From positions 1-30,515 of the IMG/VR virus record IMGVR_UViG_3300006870_004446: 30,515 nucleotides of DNA, one strand, 5' to 3'. The translations under genes were made by a program, and so were the position numbers. Source of the DNA: a virus. Positions 15,401 through 22,582 of this stretch are shown here, one piece after another (within the stretch, counting starts at the first letter, position 1; each line of letters begins with the position of its first letter). A model generated the notes under the pieces. The model saw nothing but the letters and a program-made list of their open reading frames with translations. It was not told where the DNA came from and did not search any database.

Positions 15401-18400
15401 TCAGTTTCTTAGGAGCAGGCGGAGCAGAAATTGACGGTAACTTAGTTGATGTTCCAAATATTCCACCAAACGCAATAGAAGCAGAAAATCCTGTAGACCT
15501 AACTGATGGCATACCCGAACAAGGTAAGTCTATGGTAGCAAATGCTTATACTATTTTATCATTTGGCGGAAATGCATGGCGTGTGATGAATGATGCTTAT
15601 GCCCAAATTGTTAGCTGTTTCGTAATATTTTGCGAAAACGGATGTTTAACACAAAATGGTGGTTATCTTTCAATAACAAACTCTGCTTCAAACTTTGGAT
15701 TATTTAGTCTTAGATCTACTGGTTATAGTCAAAACAGTTTCATCTATGATCGAGGGTTTGTTTTTACCTACTACACGATAGAAGGATTCCAAGTATTTCG
15801 GGTTTGTGGGTTAAAAAGAGCTGCGCTAGAGCACTACGTTATACGATTGAAAACCAATAATGGTCAATTTGATGTGACTGACGATTTTACATTAAATGGC
15901 CAAAATGAAGATCAAAAAACTATTGGCTTTATTCCTAATACCACAACAGTTGTAGGTAATGAAATTACATTTCCATTGTTTGAATTTGACGGAGATACAG
16001 GTGTTGATGTAACAAATGACCGTATAGTTTTTGATACTCCGCATCCATATCATACAAATAATGCGGTAACATATTCAGCAAATGGTAATAACGAAATTGG
16101 CGGACTTACAGATAATGACACTTATTACGTTCAAGTTGTTGACGATTTACAAATTAGATTATTCCAATATGATCAAAATGGCGGTAAGTCTCTTATTATC
16201 TTAACTGCAACCTCAACAGGAACTCACCAATTACAAACTAAGCACGAATTTGTAAATGGAGATTACATAGAATATGATTCAAATAGCGATGCAGAAATAG
16301 TAGGACTACTACATGAAGTCAAATATTTTGTCAGTGTTCAGAGTCCAACAACAATTGCACTATTCCATGACGAAACAAGATTAAAACCAGTTAGAGATTT
16401 AGATGCAAGTGTATGCCAAGGATATCAAAATTGGAAAATTGGGTTTGAGTACATCTTCATCGAAGAAGTTGTATCCACACACAATACATACCAAGATTGG
16501 ATTTTACCAGAAACAGTTGATATAAACGGTGTTCCTACTACAGTACAATATAATGTAATTTTAGGTAACGAGATAACCTGTGTTAAAAGCACAGGAAATA
16601 TAATTCAGACTGGAATTGCTGGTTGGGATCCTGTAACAAGAACGCTTACAGTTTCATTAGAGACAACAACCGAAGGAACCACTGAAGTAAGAAACATAGG
16701 AGATCCAGGAACCCTTATACCAGGGAATACAATATGGTCAAATGCTGCTCAAATCCCAGTACTATCAGCTGTACCAAGAGATGATTTGTTCACATCAGAT
16801 TTCAAAGTATTAACCACTCTCAATGCTGGTATAGACCCTGCAAAGTTACTAAGCTTAGGCACAAGTCAAATTTATTTACATCGTCCTTCAATATGTAACT
16901 CATCGGCTCATACATGGGAATTTGCAGGAAGTGGTATTGATTATAATGCTTTACCGCAAAACGGAGGATTGACAGACGAATATTTTGAACAAGTAAGCAC
17001 CACACCAGGTAGAGTGTACAGTTCAGGAACAAACGAAATTGGCGATTTCAAAGTAGGTAACTTTGTTAGAGCTTACAATAGAACTGGTAATATCGACTTC
17101 AAAAACAAAGTTAATATTGGAGAACTTGATTCATTAGCTTTAAGTTTAAGTTCAGGTATTGTAGTTAACTCAATTTCTGGAGATATTGAACTAGGTGATA
17201 ACGAAGTTGGCGGACCTTCAAATAACAGGTTAATTACACAATTAGCAATATACACATTCCTCAATAATAGGCTAGGCGATTTTATAGATAAAAAAGTATC
17301 AACAAATGCAATTCCTAGCTCTGTTGTACAACTTAACTCCAGTGGGCAAATTAATTCTGATTTAATACCTCCAACTGGAAATTTCACTGCATATATAGTT
17401 GAAACATACAAAGGAAGGCTATTACTTCATGAAGATATTCCAGTAGTCGATTTAAAAGCCGGTGACATTGTAATTGAAGAATACGACGAAATAACACTAA
17501 CAGTCAGCGGAAATATAGCTTTAACCGAAGGAGATTTATTAGAGCAGGTTGACACTAATGGTATTGTTATTGCAAGTGCTTATGTAAAACAAAATTATCT
17601 GTCGGCGACAGAAATAAAATTAATTGAACCATTTTTTGGCACTTTCTCTGCTAATGTGGCTGCAAACATACTACAAGATCCAAATGGAGCTTTAACAGAC
17701 GATAATGGAGCAAATGTTTACCCACTTATTATTGCTGGTCCAAGTGAAATTAGAGAAAACTACTTTATAACAACAAGTAGAGCTAAACAATACCTTGTAA
17801 CACTTGCAGGAGAAACATATGACTTTACAAACACTACAACCATCCAAGGTGCAATTAGTGGTGCAATAGGGGATGTTGACGAATATCGCAAAGGTGTTTT
17901 AACAGGAGTTGATGTTATTAATGGATTGCCAGGCGGCGGAGAATATACACCTGGTGACTATGTCGATGTACAAATTTTATATTCAAGTGGTTCAACTGGT
18001 TCTAATCTTGGATCAGAAGCACTTGCAGATATAACAGTAAATTCAACTGGCGAAATTACTACATTTGATTTAAAAAGAGGTGGCATAAACTATACAGTAG
18101 GAGAATCATTAACTGTTGCTACGCTTGCAAGCGAGGCTACAATTCCTGGAGCAACATTCATTCCTAAGACAGGCGCTAATCCTGCATTAGAGTTTAGTAT
18201 TGACATTACCACTGTAGAAGATAGACTTTATATCACATTAAACACGAGTGCAGGCCTAGAATTTAATGCATCATCAACCAATATAGATTTTATCGTAGAT
18301 GATATTGTAACAAGTATACAAACTGTAACAGATGCGCAACCGCTAGTTCCAGGGTTCAACGGAGATAACATCGACACAATAAATGATATAATTTATACAA

Positions 18401-21400
18401 ACGGTGCTCACGGATTATCAGATGGAGATATCGTTGTTTACGATCCTAATACGAATAATATTATTCAAGGCCTAGATGCATTAAAAAGCTATTATATAAA
18501 AGTAATAGATGTTGATCAAGTACAATTATTTGATAATTACGCATTAAATGGATTGCCTGTAAACCTAGGTAGTACACCTCATAATGGATCACCGGCACAA
18601 TTACTTGTATACAATATCAGTTTAGAAAAAAATGCGTTCTATATACCTGCACACGGACTAACAGGCGGCGATGCTGTAAAATTAACAGCAACTGATCCTC
18701 CTTTAGGATTGAACGCAGGTGGATTTTATTTTGTTGGCAGTGTAACTGCCAACACATTTACACTACATGTTGCAAGAGGATCAGCAATAGATAGTGTAAA
18801 TGGATTAACAAAAGACGAAGTAACTTTGCTTGACAGAGGAACTGGGACTTCTACATTGCGTGTCCAAACTGTAATTATTACCGGAGACGCAAACACAAGT
18901 GGACAACTCGAGACAAGTTGGAGTAATTTAACTTCAACTACAATTGATGCAGATAATATTATCAGTGGTATTATTAATACCGCAAGATTAGGTACAGGAT
19001 CTGCAAATACTGAGACTTTCCTTAGAGGAGATAATTCTTGGCAATACGCTGTAACTGGTATTTCAAATAGCACTTTAAACGATCCAATTACAATGTCAGG
19101 ACCTAACTGGAACAATGGTACAACAGACATTTATTATGGTAATATTGACATACAGGTTGAAAGAACAGGCTATTTAAATCCAGCAAATCCTTTAACCAAC
19201 GAAGCAACTGTTGGTGTAGCAGGTTTTGCAGTAGAACATTTCAAAGTTACTAACGGTATAGTTGAAGCAAGAAACACAACTGAAAATGGCGAAATTGATG
19301 CACTGACATTAGGAGGACAAAATTCCGATTACTATAGGAATCCGGTTAATTTATCTAGAACAGTTCCAATTGAAAAGGGCGGAACAAATTTAGCAACATA
19401 TACAAAAGGAGATATACTTTACGCAGGTACCGACCTTCCAACAGGAAACGCATACAGTTCAACAATGAGCACACTTCCTATTGGTACGGAACACGATGTA
19501 ATGGTAGTTTCAGGCTCGTCAACGCCTGTATGGACGAGTAATTTAATACTAAATGGTGCTACTATTGATGCGATACAAATTGGAGTTACTGGCGCAAATA
19601 TTATTGATACAGTATCTGCAGCACTTCCAGCTGACCCATGGGATTTAATTTTAGATTCACAAAGTGGAACGACTAAAGTAGATGATGATTTGATTGTTAC
19701 AGGTAACTTAACAGTATCAGGCACTACAACCACTATCAATTCTACTGCAATTACAATCGATGATCCAATCTTTACATTAGGTGGTGATACAGCTCCGACT
19801 GCAGACGATAACAAAGATAGAGGTATCGAATTTAGATGGCATGATGGTATTAGTGCTAAAATTGGATTTTTTGGATTTGATGATAGCACAGGCTACTTGA
19901 CATTTATACCTGAAGCAACAAATAATGCAGAAGTATTCAGCGGTACTCAAGGAGATATACAAGCAAGTAATTTCCGTGGAGCATTAATAGGTAATGCAGA
20001 TACAACTACAAAATGGCAAACTGCTAGAACCATTACATTTGAAAACTCAGCAGATTTATTAACAAGGACTGGGGTAACAGGTAGTTTCACGATAGACGGA
20101 ACTGCTGATATCAGTAATGTAGTATTAACTATTGTTCCTGAAGTATTGCAAGACATGGTAGGCGACATGGTTGCCGGAGTTAACGCAGACCAAAACGGAA
20201 TAGCAGTTACATATGACGACACTAACGGAAAACTAGATTTTGATGTAAATGATTTTACTATTACGTTAGCAGGAGATTTATCAGGTTCTGTAACTATTAC
20301 AGATTTAGCTAGCGGAACCTTAACAGCAACAGTTGTACCTAATAGTGTTGCATTAGACACAGATACAACTGGAAATTTTGTATCATTTATATCTATTGCA
20401 CCGCAACAAGACTCAGACGGACAAGGTGGTTTCATTGCAACCGACGGACTTGGTATTGAATATAATAATGTAATAAATGTAACAGCAGCAATAGATGGTG
20501 CTGAATATTATATTACCAATGTAGGAACAACTACACAATGGAACTTATTTGATGCAGCAGGCGATCAAAGTCCTTATAATGTCAATGATACAATTGTAAT
20601 TGCTAATGGTCCACCGACAGGCGATGGCCAGGTTCGTAGGGTTGAAGGAGAAAATACAACTGTAACTCTAAGACATGCAGATACAAGTACGCAGGCAAGT
20701 TCTAACAATGCAAATAATACTGTTATACAAAGTATTAGTCTTGATACATTTGGTCATATTACTAGTATTGGAACCAAAACTATAGACACTTATAGTGGAT
20801 TTAATATTTTTTCAGATTCAAACACAGAACAAACTGTGCTTGAGACACATAAGTTAAAACTTGTAAGTGGTACCAATGTTGCTATAACTCAAACTACACC
20901 GGTAGCAGGAACTACACAATTTAGTTTTGCAAGTACAGATACATATGTTTCGTCAGTTGATTTTGCTACAGCAACCGGTATACTAACGTTAACACGAAAT
21001 GACGGAACAACAGCCACAAAGGATTTGGACGGAAGGTACTTAACTTCATACACTGAAACTGATACACTTTCAACTGTGGTCGGCCGAGGTTCGTCAACAA
21101 CATCTAGTATCTCAACAGGCGGATTAGAAGTAGCAGCAAGTTCAGGTCCTTATGTTATTATAAAAAATACTGTAAGCAATACTACCACCGGAGGAGCATT
21201 ACAATTTAAAAAATTAAATTCAGTTGGAGCCTATTCAACTGTTAGTCAAATAATTAGCAACGTAAGTGATAGAACAAACGGTGCAGTTGAATCTACATTG
21301 CAATTTAAAACTTTAACTGCTAATACAGAACAATTAGGTATGGAAATAGACGGTATTGCTGTTTTACCTAGCGCAAATAACTCCGGTACATTAGGAACAG

Positions 21401-21837
21401 GAAGTCGGAAATGGAATACTGTTTATTCAACAACATTTTCTGGTACAGCAACTCAAGCTCAATATGCTGACTTAGCTGAAATGTATACTGCAGACAAACA
21501 TTATACACCCGGGACTGTAATGATGTTTGGCGGAGATAAAGAAGTTACTGCTGCCAAAGGGTTAGCAACAACAAAAGTAATAGGAGTTGTATCAACTAAT
21601 CCTGCATATTTAATGAACAGTGAACTAGAAAATGGCACAGCTATTGCATTAAAAGGTCGTGTACCATGCTTGGTAGTAGGCAAAGTTGAAAAAGGAGATA
21701 TGTTGATTGCTAGTGATATAGCAGGAGTTGCAATAGCAACTCAAGAATTTATAGGCGGAGCGATAATAGGTAAAGCAATTGAAGCTAGCAATGATGCTGA
21801 AATCAAAGTTATTGAAATTGCAGTTGGAGTTTTATAA
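12475..21837 (+). CDS. Giant modular tail-fibre-like structural protein (3120 aa)
   Basis: The ATG follows an AGGA site and a late-promoter-like element. The N-terminus differs from the other fibres. Two tandem units at about 56-100 and 101-142 share IPS-x-L-x-DL-x-I-x-DG-x-AG. Then come a fibre motif ending FEGYNGTGWASLGGV (about 190-225), a YDIGSKTKQW motif (323-332) and a VYVSSEYGDDDNDG...RTIKKGL beta-helix entry (380-410). Three Cys-x-Arg-Asp modules (Cys459, Cys599, Cys765), a beta-helix stretch at about 864-920 and at least four H-x-x-x-GD-type short repeats (about 1183-2105) follow. A conserved phage fibre block with GNLTVSGTTTTINS and DDPIFTLGGD lies at about 2403-2505. A Peptidase_G2-like domain fills 2983-3120. 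It is related to the 2672-aa fibre but with a different module order. Receptor binding is the likely role. Confidence 0.85.
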   Translation: MAKRFPLVVDTENNNRIIELPIDDCLDLTGSDICSVENITVTGTITLPTGPVTSFTGNYSDLADPPPIPSRLIDLGILDGDAGQVLKTNGNGSFYFGNQSIDWADVGQRPNIPSALTDLQIADGVAGTYLTTDGEGNFTFANITDVNLGNLSIDADQITNINPNGDIVLKPTGAGYLNIDTVTGIRVPVGTTLQRSPNAKGVIRFNEDLDVFEGYNGTGWASLGGVRSLDGETFVLAETTPGAGDDKLLFYTDGVLRLEISNTEVNFDENLTVNIPNLSVTNLQLEQSLDLSGDITIGDTESDTFALYANIAGNLIPKTHDTYDIGSKTKQWQNLFVTDRVQLNGLEFPKIDGEVNSLLQTNGAGELEWAHADRWGGNRVYVSSEYGDDDNDGITAPVRTIKKGLQIAGGMVFEPVNKDQFVEHETRILRNAKKDIADAVIKWIADTYGFTFGYDTIKCRRDMDLIIDAILLDQLLGTNYNAITAGLAYQRANSSYVTGTQNLVTLGALDQLKVQLTSLNLWNTSLNELHDSIDEISDIFTNGVTAANNLSFVAPPMTPTPAAEETKFKLINNKEFIKAEIIAWIGVNHPTLVYDAAKCNRDVGYIIDGLCHDITYGGNYGSITNAKSYFVGTQGQLGAGETTATVEAYQHMQSVIESVITGITVTTAVSPLNDIDGNPVSQITAGGVGTITEVVKSKNLIQLIIDVINDGNLNNLDKTFLPNFGWSDIRRKDTYHTVKRDQSIIKNNVINHINSTNGFYDSIKCHRDVMEIVDSVTYDLRYGGNSRSVTAGESYYDANNALYIGLSQKAETIAAIEYARDLALTYVTGTNATAIEASMNLIASILDDKTTAPAKTFGNAIPKTVTVMVATGDYVEDNPMIVPDNVSIIGDNLRRSIIRPKNANRDLFRVRNGCYFTGVVFRDHVDSNGVPDYTFRYGVSFDNPADTATSRAGYIDLPASRPLIFTSPYIQNCSIISFLGAGGAEIDGNLVDVPNIPPNAIEAENPVDLTDGIPEQGKSMVANAYTILSFGGNAWRVMNDAYAQIVSCFVIFCENGCLTQNGGYLSITNSASNFGLFSLRSTGYSQNSFIYDRGFVFTYYTIEGFQVFRVCGLKRAALEHYVIRLKTNNGQFDVTDDFTLNGQNEDQKTIGFIPNTTTVVGNEITFPLFEFDGDTGVDVTNDRIVFDTPHPYHTNNAVTYSANGNNEIGGLTDNDTYYVQVVDDLQIRLFQYDQNGGKSLIILTATSTGTHQLQTKHEFVNGDYIEYDSNSDAEIVGLLHEVKYFVSVQSPTTIALFHDETRLKPVRDLDASVCQGYQNWKIGFEYIFIEEVVSTHNTYQDWILPETVDINGVPTTVQYNVILGNEITCVKSTGNIIQTGIAGWDPVTRTLTVSLETTTEGTTEVRNIGDPGTLIPGNTIWSNAAQIPVLSAVPRDDLFTSDFKVLTTLNAGIDPAKLLSLGTSQIYLHRPSICNSSAHTWEFAGSGIDYNALPQNGGLTDEYFEQVSTTPGRVYSSGTNEIGDFKVGNFVRAYNRTGNIDFKNKVNIGELDSLALSLSSGIVVNSISGDIELGDNEVGGPSNNRLITQLAIYTFLNNRLGDFIDKKVSTNAIPSSVVQLNSSGQINSDLIPPTGNFTAYIVETYKGRLLLHEDIPVVDLKAGDIVIEEYDEITLTVSGNIALTEGDLLEQVDTNGIVIASAYVKQNYLSATEIKLIEPFFGTFSANVAANILQDPNGALTDDNGANVYPLIIAGPSEIRENYFITTSRAKQYLVTLAGETYDFTNTTTIQGAISGAIGDVDEYRKGVLTGVDVINGLPGGGEYTPGDYVDVQILYSSGSTGSNLGSEALADITVNSTGEITTFDLKRGGINYTVGESLTVATLASEATIPGATFIPKTGANPALEFSIDITTVEDRLYITLNTSAGLEFNASSTNIDFIVDDIVTSIQTVTDAQPLVPGFNGDNIDTINDIIYTNGAHGLSDGDIVVYDPNTNNIIQGLDALKSYYIKVIDVDQVQLFDNYALNGLPVNLGSTPHNGSPAQLLVYNISLEKNAFYIPAHGLTGGDAVKLTATDPPLGLNAGGFYFVGSVTANTFTLHVARGSAIDSVNGLTKDEVTLLDRGTGTSTLRVQTVIITGDANTSGQLETSWSNLTSTTIDADNIISGIINTARLGTGSANTETFLRGDNSWQYAVTGISNSTLNDPITMSGPNWNNGTTDIYYGNIDIQVERTGYLNPANPLTNEATVGVAGFAVEHFKVTNGIVEARNTTENGEIDALTLGGQNSDYYRNPVNLSRTVPIEKGGTNLATYTKGDILYAGTDLPTGNAYSSTMSTLPIGTEHDVMVVSGSSTPVWTSNLILNGATIDAIQIGVTGANIIDTVSAALPADPWDLILDSQSGTTKVDDDLIVTGNLTVSGTTTTINSTAITIDDPIFTLGGDTAPTADDNKDRGIEFRWHDGISAKIGFFGFDDSTGYLTFIPEATNNAEVFSGTQGDIQASNFRGALIGNADTTTKWQTARTITFENSADLLTRTGVTGSFTIDGTADISNVVLTIVPEVLQDMVGDMVAGVNADQNGIAVTYDDTNGKLDFDVNDFTITLAGDLSGSVTITDLASGTLTATVVPNSVALDTDTTGNFVSFISIAPQQDSDGQGGFIATDGLGIEYNNVINVTAAIDGAEYYITNVGTTTQWNLFDAAGDQSPYNVNDTIVIANGPPTGDGQVRRVEGENTTVTLRHADTSTQASSNNANNTVIQSISLDTFGHITSIGTKTIDTYSGFNIFSDSNTEQTVLETHKLKLVSGTNVAITQTTPVAGTTQFSFASTDTYVSSVDFATATGILTLTRNDGTTATKDLDGRYLTSYTETDTLSTVVGRGSSTTSSISTGGLEVAASSGPYVIIKNTVSNTTTGGALQFKKLNSVGAYSTVSQIISNVSDRTNGAVESTLQFKTLTANTEQLGMEIDGIAVLPSANNSGTLGTGSRKWNTVYSTTFSGTATQAQYADLAEMYTADKHYTPGTVMMFGGDKEVTAAKGLATTKVIGVVSTNPAYLMNSELENGTAIALKGRVPCLVVGKVEKGDMLIASDIAGVAIATQEFIGGAIIGKAIEASNDAEIKVIEIAVGVL
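13765..13974 (+). repeat. Cys-x-Arg-Asp module, copy C (second giant fibre, about residues 431-500)
   Basis: The copy has AVIKWI, then FGYDTIKCRRD (Cys459, Arg461, Asp462), and then a hydrophobic helix. It lacks the YGG tripeptide but keeps the Thr-Ala-Gly...Tyr tail. Confidence 0.65.
14188..14394 (+). repeat. Cys-x-Arg-Asp module, copy D (second giant fibre, about residues 572-640)
   Basis: The copy has EIIAWI, then VYDAAKCNRD (Cys599, Arg601, Asp602), a helix ending CHDITYGGNYGS, and a Lys-Ser-Tyr-Phe tail. It is one of the two fullest copies. Confidence 0.7.
14686..14889 (+). repeat. Cys-x-Arg-Asp module, copy E (second giant fibre, about residues 738-805)
   Basis: The copy has NNVINHI, then FYDSIKCHRD (Cys765, Arg767, Asp768), a helix ending YDLRYGGNSRS, and then TAGESYY. 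The Trp of the first helix is replaced by His here. Confidence 0.7.
18732..18754 (+). repeat. Perfect 10-bp hairpin inside the 3120-aa fibre gene
   Basis: TGTTGGCAGT, a GTA loop and ACTGCCAACA pair completely. It lies in the coding region for VGSVTAN near the last of the short H-x-GD repeats. No function is known. Confidence 0.5.
21421..21834 (+). other. C-terminal Peptidase_G2/intramolecular-chaperone-like domain of the second giant fibre
   Basis: Residues 2983-3120 begin at QYADLAEMY after a LGTGSRKWNTVY motif. They continue with PGTVMMFGG, VIGVVSTNPAYLMN, GRVPCLVVGKVEKGDMLIAS and a final IEIAVGVL. The order matches the end of the 2672-aa fibre with substitutions throughout, so the two domains are homologous but old. 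Confidence 0.7.
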
Positions 21838-21846
21838 GGATAAAGA

Positions 21847-22563
21847 ATGGCTATTAAAAAAATTAATGTAGGATATTTAGCAAATGACGGCACAGGAGAT
21901 GATCTCAGAGAAGCATTTATTAAAGTTAATGATAACTTTGACGAAATGCAATATTTATTAAATAATGCTATTGCCACAGAAGCAGAAAACATTGGTAACG
22001 GCGCTCCTATATTTAAAGAAAAATTAGGAAATGTTCTAAAATTTAAAACTTTAACACAAGGATCCAATGTGCTCCTTACTCAATTCGGAGATCAAATTAA
22101 CATCACTGCAGACGCAGGTTTAAAATCATTGATTGTCCTCACAGATGCAGGTAGCAATATCCTTGACGGCGGGGATAGAACTTTATATCTATCTGGGGGT
22201 AGGAATATCGGAACTGCTGTAGTTTATGAAAACGATCAAGCTTACATCAGGCATAATGTAACCGGCGAAGGATTAATGTTCCTTGACAAGGACCCACATT
22301 TAGGCGGTACACTGATAGGAAACAATCATGACATTACTGATGTATATACTGTTACTGCTAATACATTTATTGGTAATTTAAATGGTTTAGTAAACGGAGT
22401 TGATGTTGAAAATCTAAATTCTGTATTAAACCAACTAGAATTTGGAACATTTACATATGAAATTACTTCAATTATAGATTATGTAATTGCAACCACTGAT
22501 ATAGATTTTGGATCTTTTACAAACCCGTCCCAAATCAATTATGATCCAGGGGTATTTGCTTAA
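21847..22563 (+). CDS. Fibre-like structural protein with NIG-type N-terminal module (238 aa)
   Basis: Residues 1-38 (INVGYLANDGTGDDLREAFIKVNDNFDEM) are the same N-terminal module as in the 2672-aa and 723-aa fibres. An APIFKEKLGNVLKFKTL segment at about 56-72 and DPHLGGTLIGNNHDI near 150 are typical of fibre-like proteins of marine T4-type phages. There is no Peptidase_G2-like domain. The gene starts nine bases after the giant fibre stop, with an AAGGA just before, so it is probably co-translated or at least co-transcribed. It may be a short connector that attaches larger fibres to the virion, since it is mainly the docking module plus a short shaft. That role is inference. Confidence 0.7.
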   Translation: MAIKKINVGYLANDGTGDDLREAFIKVNDNFDEMQYLLNNAIATEAENIGNGAPIFKEKLGNVLKFKTLTQGSNVLLTQFGDQINITADAGLKSLIVLTDAGSNILDGGDRTLYLSGGRNIGTAVVYENDQAYIRHNVTGEGLMFLDKDPHLGGTLIGNNHDITDVYTVTANTFIGNLNGLVNGVDVENLNSVLNQLEFGTFTYEITSIIDYVIATTDIDFGSFTNPSQINYDPGVFA

Positions 22564-22582
22564 CAGCTGAAGGAACTTGCAT

